NCBI GenBank assembly: GCA_025345505.1
Contig: JANVCC010000010.1
Location: 42,931,772 to 42,995,771 of the forward strand
Direction: 5' to 3'
Length of the DNA stretch: 64,000 bases
Origin: Todiramphus chloris collaris
Taxonomy: Eukaryota; Chordata; Aves; Coraciiformes; Alcedinidae
The notes under the pieces: model-generated
Databases searched by the model: none
Seen by the model: only the letters and a program-made list of their open reading frames with translations
What the model was told of the DNA's origin: nothing
Part shown: one piece after another, positions 12,777 through 24,963 of the stretch
How positions within the stretch are numbered: the first letter of the stretch is position 1
Layout: each line of letters opens with the position of its first letter
Translations under genes and position numbers: made by a program

Positions 12777-14450
12777 CCCTTTTGGAAGAGTTTTTTACAC
12801 TAATCTTCTGGAAACTACAGTTGAAGAATGTTCTAGTTCTGGAATAACTGTCAATTAACCTTTAAAAAGGGATTCATTCCCAATGGTGGAAACTCCAAAG
12901 GATCTGTGCAACAATAATTCATCATCACTTGGATCAAATTCTCTTCCTGCTATTTTAAACAGTAAATTTTTACTGACTTTTACTGGGATTACAATTTGTA
13001 ATATACTTCAGTAGCATATTGATTAACAAGCATTATTATGCTCCAGTTATGCACATAAAAATTGAGTTACTCTTAAACAAAACTCCATATTGTTCCATCC
13101 TTTGCCCTGAAGTATTTACAAATAATTATCTGTGTTAAGGAACATTAAGAGCTCCAAGAGTTACAGGAAAACTATAAGAGACATCATCAGCTTCTTTCAT
13201 TCAATTTTTCATAACTTTAGTTTCCATGACAACAAAAGAACCAATTCCACAAATCCAGCAGCTCATTATTTGAGACAATTTCCTGTTTTCCCTGGATAAG
13301 AGATATGCTATTTTTTAAAAGTCTTTTGTAAGAAATTAGTAATTTGATGGATGTAATCTGAAGCAAAAATAATTAGAGTGGTCTCACTTTGGAAACACGA
13401 TATATTTTGTGAAGAACATTTACTGAACCTTATATTTGTTCTTTCTCTACTCCCACCTCACTGACTTATGTTACTAATAAATCTTCTATTGGTTTTCTGT
13501 GACAAATCTGACATAATTTGAACTCTCACTAAGAAATAAATACTTGTAAGGTCAGGAAGAAATTGGTTTATATTTTATTGCCTAAAACACAGCATCCAGA
13601 AGAATTCTGCAGTTCCCCAGTCAGTGACTGAAAGTAATGCTGATCTCAGTCATGTATGAACTGCCATTATGTCAGGAAATAAAACCTTTTAAAAATGCAA
13701 GATCTCAAGTTCTGCTAAGAATTGTTTTTAAGTGTTGTTTACTCTTATATGTTACATTTGAAAAATCCACATAAAAGAAAGCAATTGTCTAAAGAAGGTC
13801 CAAATCAGATTTACTATAAAAACACAGACAGTAAAACAATGTTTCTTTGTCAATGATTTGGTTCCATCACTGGAAAAATACTGTCTTAGGAAGGTCATCA
13901 TTGCAATGAAAAATATGGAATGGTTTCCATATTTTTCACTAGTTCTCTAAATGTTCCACATGCAGGCAAGGCAAGAGAGAATAAAAACCATTGTGAACAT
14001 TTAAATAATTAAATATAAGCAGAAAATCCTTTAAAAAGAAGCATTTTTTGCTATTATCACCATTAAAAATGCAATACCATAATACATGAATAGCCAGCTT
14101 CAGGATTTGATTCCAAACAAATTCTTCCATAGGTGTTAAAAGGTTGTACTAGCAGTAATCCTGATGGAATCAGATCTTGTAGAAAATTTATATATTCTTC
14201 ACAGTCTTCATATATCATTACCAAACAATCCTCTTCATGGCATGAAGATAGACAGCTTTAGAAATGCTGAAAGCCTGACACCATTGTTGAGCAGTAAATG
14301 GATTGCTTGCAATGTTGCCTGCATTTTCTAGCTTAGAATAAAATGAGATTAGTTGCACAGGAGGCCTGTTACATCTGAATTAGGCCAAAGCTTCTGTTTC
14401 CTGGTATTGCATGAGGTCCTTGGATTCTGCAAGTTTAAGCTAGGTGTCAG

Positions 14451-14470
14451 AAAAAAAAAAAAAAAAAAAA
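14451..14470. repeat. Poly(A) run of 20
   Basis: Uninterrupted A run followed, after about 100 bases, by another A/C-rich stretch (about 14570-14610). No recognisable parent gene sequence precedes it, so it is not called as a processed pseudogene. Confidence 0.9.
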
Positions 14471-14671
14471 TCTTCATGAAAAGAGAGGAATTGTTAAGTA
14501 TCATATATTGTCAGAGCAAGGTCTTTCAACAACAGCAACAAAAGAGAGAACAAACTCTTTCCCTTCAGAAAAAAAACAAAACCAAAAAAAAACAAAACCC
14601 AAAACCAAACCCATGATATTTGCTTGCAAGCAATCACAGACTTTCCAGACTATTTTCTTATGCGCTGATGG

Positions 14672-14715
14672 ACTCCTAGAGTATATATACTAGAGTATAT
14701 ACTCCTAGAGTATAT
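14672..14715. repeat. Short tandem repeat with ACTCCTAGAGTATAT unit
   Basis: The 15-base word ACTCCTAGAGTATAT occurs at 14672-14686 and again at 14701-14715, with a shortened copy (ACTAGAGTATAT) between them at 14689-14700. It probably arose by local slippage or duplication. Confidence 0.85.
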
Positions 14716-17700
14716 CCAGCCCTTCTTCCTCAGACTCTGTTCCTTATCATCCTGATGTAAATGCCCATAAAGAAATCCTCCTACCTGGAAGTGACTCTCC
14801 CTAGTCTAGGTGACCCAAATGGTCTGGAGAAATTAACATTTTTCCCAACTGGACACAAGAACAAACCCCCCTCCACAACCTTCATAATGCAATGGTGTGC
14901 TATACTAGGATTGTAATAAGTAGAAAGTGATGACATTAGACAATATAAATAACCTAGACAAATATTTTTGACTGAACTTATGCTTCATTTTACACTAGTA
15001 TGAAATGCACTGGTGAATTTAAATCCATGTAGTAGCAAAATTACTAACTACATAAGTATTGAGCTTCCTCTGTAGAATTTTGCAGTTTGTTTTTAGAACT
15101 GAGTTTTGTAAATGTTTTATTGACCCAGTGGTTAAATGCAGAGATACATGTTTATTCAGACTATACAATTGTTAACAGTGCTTGGAAATTTACAATTTAA
15201 CAGGCTTTTTCTCAAGAAAATGTTATTTGTGATGTGCAAAGGAAATCTGGAACCCTATGATTTCTGCTAAGATTGTACTTCATTGTTTCTGTAAAGGATA
15301 CAAGAATATTTCATTCATCTACCTCTACAGTGAACAGAGAGCATCAAAACTAGGAGTTTTTTGAATTTACTTTCTTACTGAAATGCCCCAAAATGCCCTC
15401 TGTGTACTGAATGAAAGCAGAAGGTTCTACAAAATGCTTTCCTATACTGCTCTCGCACCACCAAACAGATTTGCCTTTCGAAGACATGGCCCTGGGTACA
15501 CAGCTGAGGTGAAGAATTTGTTCCTTGACACCAGAGGGAAGGTGACTTATGCTTGTTACAGGATGTACTACTCCCTGTGCACTGATACATGGCATTTCCA
15601 AACAGAGGAAGAGGTCTCTAGCTGTAGCTCTTTGAAAAGGGGGGTTGTAATGAGAAATCAGTGGTTCAACATGACAGCATTTTTCTTTGAGGTCATAAAA
15701 ACCTGTGTGTTCTCTATCACAGAGACAGGAAGGTCTTGAGGCACTGCGTTGGTGTTACCATCCTCAGACACTAGCAAGAAGAAATAAAATATTTTCATCT
15801 GGAGATCTAGCTGTTTTTAAAGCTTGAAAATTACTGGCACTTCAAATTAAGGACTATGGTCCACAAGATCTATCAGGTCTTGTGATCAGATCTTTGGACT
15901 CTATCAGATCTTTGAACTCTATCAGTTCAAGAAATGAGACTGGAATGGGGGCAAAAAAAAAGGTTAACAAAAGACAGGGAGAAAATCTAGCATGCTGCAA
16001 ATAGAAGGTGAAAATCCTATTGCCTTCAATAGACCAAATTTTTACTCCAAGAATCAATTAAATAAAATGAAGGTAATACAAGCTACTTCAGTTATGACTA
16101 ATTATCACACTTAAGCATATGCCTATTCTTAAAATATAAAAGTATCTTGATAATTTTACTACTCCTGCTACTACTACCATGTCTTTACAACAGGAATTTA
16201 ATGGCTTTTTAACACAACAAACTTTAAAAATATCTGATATTTTCTCATTACAATAGTTCTAGTGAGTTTAAAAACAATGCAATTATTTTACTTTATTTTC
16301 TGTGAGCTAGAATAATTTGTATAGTATGTCAACATATAATGTGACAAACAAGATTCTAAACCCACAGGCCATTGTCACCTAGTATGACTTCTGCAGTGTT
16401 TGAAACCTACTCATTATAGGCAATCACCTTATCTTACATTGAGATCTTCCATTACAGACTCCTCTCTTGATCTGTGTAAGTATAAAGAGGAGTGCTGGCA
16501 GATCCAGCAGTGGAGAATGAAGACAAGGAGGTTACATCACAGCACTGTTTTTTCAGTCTATTTTTTTTTTGTTGTTGCAAGGTGAAGGCTGCACACCAGT
16601 GAATTGCAAAGCTAAAACTGTAATAGAGATCAATTTTCAATGAGTCTTCTTCATTCCTTAGAGATTCTTTTTATTCTATGTTGAAAAAAGGCAGAGGCGA
16701 AGAAAGCAGGTTTTGCTGTCATGAAGAAGAACCAAGAAGAAAGCTGTTCAATCTGGAAAAGGTGTTTTGTTTTAAGTCTCTCTGGGGGAAATATTGTCAT
16801 GAAGGTCTGTGGGAAAGGGCCATTAATAGGAAAAGTGGGGGGAAAAAAAATAGTTGTTTCTTGTTTTTCTACCTTGGAAGCCTGTAAAACCCCAAATGAA
16901 GAAAGCATAATCAAGATATTGACTTGGAAAGAACACTCTATTCACTCAAGAATATTGGCCAGCTACCAGAAACATCACATAAGAATATTTCTTTATTTTT
17001 TGTTCCCTAGGGGCTAGACTTTGACAGTTACTTTTCCTCTGAGACAGCCTAGGGAAAGGTTCAAACTAGCATTTCATATCATAGTCAGAGTGGAAAATCG
17101 GTATCTTCAGACTTGAACATCAGTTTTCTTGATTTCCAGCCCAACAATTCTAGGATATGACAATCCCAGCTGAAGTAATCTTACCTCCAATTTTCAGGTA
17201 GTGAAACAATATAACCAGTATAGTGTTAGAGGAAAAGTATCTGAACATTATTAGTATTGAGTAGTGAAACAAAAATAACAGTAGCTTTCAAAATAGATGG
17301 GCAAAGAAGTATCAAGTGCTTCCACTGACATCAACTCCTTCATAGTTTCTTAATATGTATTTTAAAACTTTTTTTATCCCTTTGTGTAAAAAACGTGATT
17401 ACTTTCCTAGAACTGATCATTCTTAAACCAGATTAATTACTTTATGGATCCAGGGTAAAATCGAACAGTGGAAGGTATATAACAATGCTGAGTATGATAC
17501 ATCTTCACATTTTAAACATATACACACACACACATACATGTGCAGTCTCTTTTTACTCTCTGTGTCTCTCTCAGCAGGTCAAAACCACAGAGATGTGGAA
17601 GACTATAGAACAGGTAATGCTACAGTTAATGCTAAAATACTTATATTTGTTTTATGAAGGTATACCAGGAAAAAGAATCATTGCTACCTACTATTCTATC

Positions 17701-17937
17701 ATTCTGATATTTAAAATGTTTTAGTAGAACAATCATATTAGAAATATATATTATCAGATTCAAATGCCTCACAAACAGAAGAAGATGTGTGTAATCATAT
17801 AATCAAAGAATTGTCAGGGTTGGAAGGGACCTTAAAGATCATCTAGTCCAACCCCCCTGCCAATGGCAGGGACACCTCTCACTAGATCAGGTTGCTCAGA
17901 GCCCCAGGTTATGAGGGTTATATTTCCCCTTTTCCAG

Positions 17938-18881
17938 TCAGTGGGACTTCACCCAACTGCCATGACTTTTGGAATGTAATAGATAGTGTTTAGCAACATC
18001 ATCCGCCAGTTCCCTCAGCATCCGTGGGTTTATCCCATCAGGTCCCATGGACTTGTGCACTTTCAGGTTCTTCAGATGGTCACAAACCTGATCTTCACTT
18101 GCAATGGACAGTTCTTTCATCCAACACCTGCCATCATCTTCTGTGACTCTGGGGGTGTGACTGCAGCCCTTGCCAATGAAGACCGAGGAAAAGAAGTAAT
18201 TGAGGACCTCAGCCTTCTCAGCATCACTTGCCACCAGTTCTCCCGTTTCCTTTCTGAGGAGGCCCACACCTTCCCTAGTCTTTTTCTTGCCATTAATATA
18301 CCTATAGAAATTTTTGCCATTTCCCTTAATCTCCCTTGCTAGATTTAATTCTAACTGAGCTTTAGCTTTTCTAACCAAGTCTCTTGCTGCTTGGGCAGCT
18401 TCCTTGTATGCCCCCCATTCTAGCTGTCCTTCTTTCCACTCCTTGTAGAGTTTCTTTTTGCATGACAGCATGTCCAGGAGCTCCAGGCAGGTCTCCTAGC
18501 ATTCTTCCCTGCCTTTCTCTTTGCTGGTATAGTTTGCTCCTGGACACAGAGAAGGTGATCCTTGAATACTGACCAGCTGCCCTGGGCCCCCCTACCCTCT
18601 AGGGCTTTGTCCCACAGCACTTTGGCCAGCAGATCCTTGAAGCAATCGAAGTCTGCTTGCCTAAAGTCCAGGGTCATAAGCTTGGTGTACATCCTCCTAG
18701 CTGCTCTGAGGATCTTAAATTCTGTCACTTCGTGGTCAATGCAGCCAAGGTTGTCCCCAAGTTTTACATCAGTCACCAGCCCTTCCCTGTTGGACAAAAA
18801 AAGGTCCAGCATAGCCCCTTTCCTTGTCAGTTCCTCTACCATTTGGAGGAGGAAGTTGCGATTTACACATTCCAGGAACAT
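17938..18881 (-). pseudogene. CR1 ORF2 remnant: linker and N-terminal RT
   Basis: Two overlapping minus-strand frames (18881-18420 and 18471-17938) together cover the region between endonuclease and RT. Recognisable CR1 blocks are EELTRKGAMLDLFLSNREGL, DFRQADFDCFKDLL, the coiled ARDLVRKAKAQLELNLA stretch, FYRYINGKKK and KSMGPDGINPRMLRELADDV, the last being the start of the RT fingers. A frameshift separates the two frames. The sequence stops soon after the WLEKGKYNPHN block, before the catalytic Asp motif. Confidence 0.88.
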
Positions 18882-18887
18882 CCTGGA

Positions 18888-19550
18888 TTACTGGTGCCTT
18901 GCTGTGTTATCTCTCCAGCAGATACCAGGGTGGTTAAAATCCCCTACATGGACCAAGGCCTGTGAATGTGAAGTAATTCCTATCTGCCTACAGAGGGCCT
19001 CATCTGCTTGGCTCTGCTGGTCAGGTGGACAGTAGCAGACCCCTACCGTAACATCACCTTCCCCTGTCTTCCCTTTAATCTTAACCCATACACTCTCAAC
19101 CGGCTCGTCATCTTTCCCCATATGTAACTCCATGGATTGTAGCTGGTCACTGATGTAGAGGGTGACATCTCCTCCCCTCCTAGCCTGCCTGTCCTTCCTG
19201 AACAGCTTATAACCATCTACCCCTACGTTCCAGTCATGGGAATCATCCCACCAAGTTTCAGTAATAGCCACTATGTCATGGCTTTCCAGCAGCACAGTGG
19301 CCCATAATTCATCCTGTTTATTGCCCAAGCTGCATGCATTTGCATAGAGGCACTTCAGCTGGGCTGGCTGTATCACCCTCTTGTGTGAATCCCCTTTGAC
19401 TCCTACAGGGTGTCCCAGTGCATTGTCACTGACTTTCCTCAGGGTAAAAAGTTGAGAGCCCTTACTAGGATCCCATGCCTCAGTCCCTGATGTGCTGCCC
19501 CACTGTTTGTCACAATCAAGTGTGAAATTATTGACCCTTTCCCCCTTCAA
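18888..19550 (-). pseudogene. CR1 ORF2 remnant: AP-endonuclease domain
   Basis: A 220-codon open frame with the APE-like endonuclease of CR1. It includes LKCLYANACSLGNKQDEL (metal-binding Asn block), DIVAITETWWDDSHDW (catalytic Glu in the TETWW motif), GYKLFRKDRQARRGGDVTLY and VHVGDFNHPGICW (GDFN motif). In live CR1 elements this domain nicks the target DNA. Here the C-terminal His motif is lost at the frame end near 18888. The key Asn and Glu/Asp residues remain readable, so the copy is moderately young or slowly decayed. Confidence 0.9.
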
Positions 19551-19559
19551 ATCTAGTGA

Positions 19560-20060
19560 AGCCCTATCAATGAGCCCTGACCCAGAATCCTTTTCCTCCT
19601 CTAGGACAAGTGCATCCCTTTAGGTGCTCACAGCTCCAATGCTTTGTATACTGATCCATGATTATAAAATCCAAAGTGCTGTCGACGACTCCAGTCCCAG
19701 AGCCATGAACTGACCTACTGGCTCTTCCTATATATTCCCTCATCCATAGCTAATGTCAGAGGGATGGAGGAGAACACAACTTGTGCTCCTGATCCCTTTA
19801 CCAGCTGTCCCAAGGCCCTGAAATCTCATTTAATTGATTGTGAGACTCTTATTGCTACATCGTCACTTCCCACCTGAAAAACCAGAAGCGGGTAATAGTC
19901 TGAAGGACTCACAGGGCTGAGAAGTTTACCTACAATGTCCTTAACATGGGCACCAGGGAGACAGCAGACCTCTCTATGAAGAGGGTTTGGTCTGCATATC
20001 AGGCCCTCCACTCCCTTCAGTAGGGAGTCACCTACAAAAATGAGCCTTCAGTTTCTCTTA
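19560..20060 (-). pseudogene. CR1 ORF1 remnant with SGNH-esterase-like block
   Basis: On the minus strand a frame reads IFVGDSLLKGVEGLICRPNP at about 20050-19985. It continues through YYPLLVFQVGSDD to a TGA-interrupted tail near 19826, with related frames onward (DFRALGQLVKGSGAQVVFSS). A GDS block followed by a G-S-D-D block matches the layout of the SGNH hydrolase/esterase domain known in ORF1 of CR1-type LINEs. The usual Asn of the GxND block is replaced in this copy. Several in-frame stops show it is dead. Assignment to the esterase family rests on motif order only. Confidence 0.65.
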
Positions 20061-20110
20061 TTAGGGTCAGTATTGGTGGCTGGCCAGAGGAGAGTTGATC
20101 TTGGTGGCAG

Positions 20111-21999
20111 GCTGAATTGTGTTTCCATAAAGCATTTGGTAATCTGTGACAAGTAACTGATCTAACAGAAAACAGGATAGTCACTTATTATTTGCCCCAC
20201 TCTCTCTGGCTGCCTACAGATGGACTGGTTCTTCTGGACGCTGTTTGAAGACAAAAGGAGTATCTACACCACACAGAAGAGAATGGTGCCAAGCCAGTGT
20301 TATTTCTAACTATTATGTTAGCAGGTTGGTACTGTCTTTCAGGGAGGCATTTATGGAAAGGAGCTGAGATTGTCACTGCCTTACTCTCTCCCTTGTTCAA
20401 ATAGAAATGACCCTTCAAGCTTCACATGGCACACGCTACACTGACAGGTCAGGTGGGCACTCTTCACTGTGCCTCACTCCAGCTCTGCATGAATTGATAC
20501 ATTATTTCCTCAGGTATGGCTCTTGCCTACTGATTCCAACCACAAATAAGCATAATTATGCCAAGTGGGTGTCAAAGAAATTGCAGGCCCGAGAATTCAA
20601 ATTCAATGGTCTACCAGGATTGTGTTTTCAAAAGCCATCTAGAATGAAACCTCACATTTAAAAAACACTTGCCATTATAAAAAATATTCCCTGTTGTACA
20701 TATACTGTTGTTATTAGACTGCTGCTAGAGCTCCAGCAAACAAAATAATCCCTTCAATTATGCTTTTCCCCAGGAATTTTTCCACAGCGTGTAATTGTAC
20801 CAAGGTGTTTGTCAATCAAATTATGTAAACAAGTTCTTGGGGATGAGTTCACTTGGAAAACATCCATTTACCCATAAAACTCATGGGAAAAATAAAATAT
20901 GTAAGTTGCTGCAATTTATTTATACTATACATTTTGTCTCAGGAGAAGAACGATCAGGAAAAAAGTCCACATAAATACACAAAGGCACTTTTTCTTGTAA
21001 AATACTGGATTGGCTTAGTTCATCATAAATCTACAAGATAAAAGTATCAGAAATCATAAACAAGCTATCTAGCTATTTTACAACCTTATGTTGTAATAAT
21101 CTTTTTTTGCAAGAACTCTGAGATCGCTGAATGGGAAGTGTATTTCACTTTGAAGTATTCTAAGCTTGCTGCTTCCTCAGTATGTATATTGCACATCACA
21201 AATATAACCAGATCATGCAACTAAGCTACAAAATGTATAATTCTGTGACCCAACTTATCATCTGTCAGGATGAAGCATAAGACCTAATATTACCGAGTTG
21301 AATGAAATTATTTCCAAAATAATTATATAAGATTTTAAAAATAATCTTGGTACAGTAGATAACATCAGTTTCAAAATATTCAGTGGAAAGACCTCTCTTC
21401 CCCGCACCTCAATACCATGCATTTTGAGATCTCCAGGGGACATAGTGGATTTTAGAAAACAGTAAAAGATACTCCTGAGAATCCTGTTGTATTTCAGGAT
21501 TGTTAGGTGTTACAAGTATAAGAGATTTTACTGTTTTTATGTGGAGTATCACTGCCTCTTTTATGATGCTCATTATTTTCAGTAATACTAAATGAGCTGA
21601 ATTTATGCACATAAATTGGTACTTCTACATTTTCATTTTTATTACATATATACATCACAGAGTTGTAGAGATTAATAAAAAAAATCCTTTTTATGTTCAA
21701 GAGAACAGAAAAAAAGGATGTTGAAATGAATATCAATAAGAAATTTTACAGAATCAATAGAGGAAATTAAAGGATAAAAAGAAGCTCTGTAGCTGGCAGT
21801 AAGGAAAATAAAACTAATTTAAGGTCTACTTAGGACAAAAGGAATCCCATCAATGCTATTTCAGGAACAAACTGATAAAATAAAAATAATAAAAGGCCCA
21901 AATTTTCAATAATGTTTCTACTTGCTACCTAAGGAAAAAGCAAAATGAGGTACACTTTGTATATTTCCCATTCAAAAGATGATTACATGTTATTAGATG
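20111..21999. other. Intergenic DNA, no gene recognised
   Basis: AT-rich unique-looking sequence between two CR1 pieces. Open frames are short and without recognisable domains. Confidence 0.55.
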
Positions 22000-22210
22000 G
22001 GTAAAAAGCTGCTGCATGACTGAACTCAGAGGGTTGTGGAATGCTACCTGGAGCTGGTGACACGTGGAGTACCACAAGGATCTGTCCTGGTGCCGGTCTT
22101 GCCTAACATCTTCATTAGTGACCTGGACCCCAAACTGGGGATAGCAGCTGGTACATTCAAAGGCAGGGTTGCAGTTCAGACCTAGGCAGGCCAGAGGAAT
22201 GGGCAAATAG
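22000..22210 (+). mobile_element. Old CR1 fragment (RT palm region)
   Basis: The stretch 22012-22130 (GAACTCAGAGGGTTGTGGAA onward, then GGAGTACCACAAGGATCTGT) matches at DNA level the CR1 segment encoding the [11 protein letters not shown] block, as seen in the younger copy at 5.7-6.8 kb. It has many substitutions and frame breaks, so no protein frame survives. Both ends are lost. It is older than the other CR1 copies here. The edges are approximate. Confidence 0.75.
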
Positions 22211-24944
22211 GCATGTTAGGGGCAAGGACAAAGGGGAGTCCTGGATCTTGTCTGGAAGAACCTGATACTAAACTACATGATCCACACCTGAATTTTAATA
22301 CAAAGCACCCTGACATGGATGAAAATGCTGCTTCCATGATCCAGAGCGACTTCAAGCAACAAGAAATTACCAGTCATTTTGTAATTTACCCTGGGCTGTG
22401 AGAAGTAGCAGATGAGTAGAACCATTAATATAATTATTTAGCTCTAAATTAACTAGAGGAATGAAACCCTGCTTGCCTTTCTTTGGATCAGTGCACAGGC
22501 TGAAAACTTCCCTCTACAACACCATCTGAAGGCAGCTCCAACTCTCCCTAGTGGACTCAGTTTCTAGGATGCAGCTTTTGCGTGACACAGCAGAATAACT
22601 CAGGCTGTTGTGAGGGTGCTGTGAGAAGGTCTGTAAAGAGATAGAAAAGATAAAATCTCACCCAGGGGTACGACTGTTGAGACAGCATCATTAGTAGCTC
22701 AAAGATACTAGAAAGAAAACACCAGCATGGAAAGGTTTAAAATCCTAATGGGAACAAAGCAGGGAGGCTGGTCAGAGTGGTCTGTTTGGTTGGGAACTAG
22801 CTGTGAAGCATCTGGCCAAATTGCCAGTGTTGATGCAGCTGGTGGCAGACAGCAACTTGAAGCACAAAGGATGTGTGGTTGTATCTGACACTGACTGATG
22901 CCAGCCTCTCAGCAAAGATTCTTCATAACAGAGGTGATGAGCACACTGATGCTTAGACTAACAGCTCATTAACTCCTAACTATCTCTTTTATATTAACCA
23001 ATACATTTTTGCTTTTGTACTTTAAAGGTGCATATATCCTGACTGCAGACTGCCTTTGTGCCTGGCTGAAGACATCTGAATGAACCAACACGAAGAAGAG
23101 CCATAAAACACTACAGTAACAGGGTGGTCACTTGGGTTAACCTTGGGACACAGACTTTTCTCATATATGGGTCAATATTTGCCAAGACTCTGCTTACTAA
23201 TTGGAATTCCTCTGGAGACCTTTTCCAAGCATTTTCCAGGAAGAAGCACAGAATAAGCACCTGGAGACAAAATTACAAAGTCTGACCTTGTGGTAGTTGT
23301 GCCTCTATTAAGTAGAGTTGACTGTGTGGATTTTTGTCAAGCCTCTAACTAGGTGTCATTTGACTTTGTTTTTTGTTTCCATACAGTTCCATGGAGAAGA
23401 ACTCATACAAAGTTGCTTTGAGATACATAAGCAGAGGAACAATGACAGATATCATTACCACTACAGCTGACAGATAAAGAAGTCCTGGGCTGAAACTGTG
23501 TCCAAGGCTAAGGAAGGCAAATTAGGCAGAGATTAGTAAATCCCAGCACCTGACATTTAACTCCATTAAAAACCCCCATATATGTATGAAAAGGTTATCT
23601 TCTGGCTCTCCATCCCCAGTTGTGCCTGAGAGGACACCAGACCCGTTGAAGAAACCCCTCAAGCTGAACCACTGCAGATGGGGGTGAAGGTATGCCCTCT
23701 GTGTCATTTCAGGTTGGTCCCCAGGAGTAAAGGCTCACCTGGCTAAGAGCATTTGAGCTGTCTGTGACACCGGGGCCACCAGAATGCATAGTCACAGCTG
23801 TCAGCACCTGTGGGAGAAAGCTGAGCCCAGGGAGCTGTGGAGTTGTGTTCAGCTTCTGTTACAGCTCTCAGTTTCTGTTGCAAGGATTGTTTGTTGTTCT
23901 ATTAGCTGGGCAGCAAGTTCAGATGAGAAATAGAGGGTCTGTGGCCAAGTGTCTTATGTAGCATGGGACAAGCATATAATGTAGCGGAAAACAAGGTGCT
24001 GTGCAGCCTATAATGTCTTGTGCAACAGTTAGCCTTGCTCATCTTGGGTGCCTCTATTAATAGAAAAATGTTGCTAAACTGGCCATTAGCTCTCAGAGGG
24101 GACCAAAAAAATTGCTAAAATAGATGATATTGCAGGACTTCAGGGTTTCCTCCTACATAGATTGGGAAGCGTAAATACATATGTAACTATTACAGTATTG
24201 TTTGTGTAACCAGCAAAGCTAGAGAAGTATATGGCTAAAATTGTAACTGAACAGCACAGAATTAAAAACTAGGGAAATGACTGAGCCAGTCACAATAGTT
24301 TTCCATGGATTCTCTAATGCCAGAAATAATTTCAAATTATAATCAGAAAGTTTTAAAGAAGGTATGTGCAACTTCAAATAACAGTCAAGACTTACCAGAC
24401 TTATAGACTTCATTAAGCAACTCTAACAGTTTTTGGTCTTAATGTCCCTTCCTTTTTTTATATTTATTAATCTATGAATTTCTGTCTCCTGATGAAATTC
24501 AGCTCCATGCCTCCACCCAGTGGGCTTTTCTTAACAGGAACATAAACCCCCTGAAAAGTGCTTGCACACATGCAGTGTCAGTCAAAACATGGGTGCTGCA
24601 AATAATTTCCACCTTTTCTTTGGATTGGCACAGCTGAAACGTAGAGAGGTATTTTATATTACATTCTGAAGCTAGACAGACACAAATGTGAGATGTTCAA
24701 AAACGTTTTAAAATTATCTTCATGTTTGCTGTTGCTATAGAAACAATCATTGGGAAGCATTCAAATCCAGTTGGCACCTTAAACTTAAATTTCAGAAGGC
24801 TTTTTTTTTTTTTACCTCCCAAAACTTGAAAGTAGTTTCAATTTTTAAAATAAATACAAAACAGATTAAATCACTTGCTTTTGGTAGTAAATAACCCTTT
24901 GCTTTTTAGTACTTATTTTCCACATGCAAAGTACGGGTATTTTC

Positions 24945-24963
24945 TTTTTTTTTTTTTTTTTTT
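24945..24963. repeat. Poly(T) run of 19
   Basis: Uninterrupted T run followed by five C. No associated retroposon recognised. Confidence 0.9.

Larger units (their letters stand above)
6831..17794. other. Intergenic DNA, no gene recognised
   Basis: AT-rich sequence with simple repeats and no reading frame that I can assign to a protein family. The longest non-repeat frames (118 codons at 15383 plus strand, 96 codons at 10575 plus strand) have no recognisable motif, no convincing splice context and ordinary composition. I treat them as chance. The GC-rich pocket at 7.75-8.27 kb is listed separately. A shorter GC-richer patch lies at about 9100-9270. Confidence 0.55.
17795..20110 (-). mobile_element. 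CR1 LINE, internally deleted, minus strand
   Basis: Read on the minus strand from about 20.11 kb the element shows, in order: an ORF1 remnant with a GDS-containing esterase-like block (about 20040-19700), an ORF2 endonuclease domain (about 19550-18890), the linker region (about 18880-18480) and the start of the reverse transcriptase (about 18470-17910). The CR1 3' tail follows directly (17795-17907; plus strand reads GGTTGGAAGGGACC and AAAGATCATCTAGTCCAACC). The catalytic half of the RT is missing, and the break at about 17908 marks an internal deletion. No target-site duplication was identified. The remains are broken into several frames and cannot encode a working element. Confidence 0.92.

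Noticed and set aside
12640..12858. Poly(T) at 12757 as a tail of a retroposed gene
   Set aside because: No sequence resembling a processed mRNA or SINE adjoins the run on the expected side.
15383..15739. 118-codon plus-strand frame
   Set aside because: Not recognised, overlapped by two minus-strand frames, and no exon-like signals; insufficient to call a gene.
17986..18342. 118-codon plus-strand frame, and 157-codon plus-strand frame at 18562-19035
   Set aside because: Both are antisense shadows of the minus-strand CR1 ORF2.
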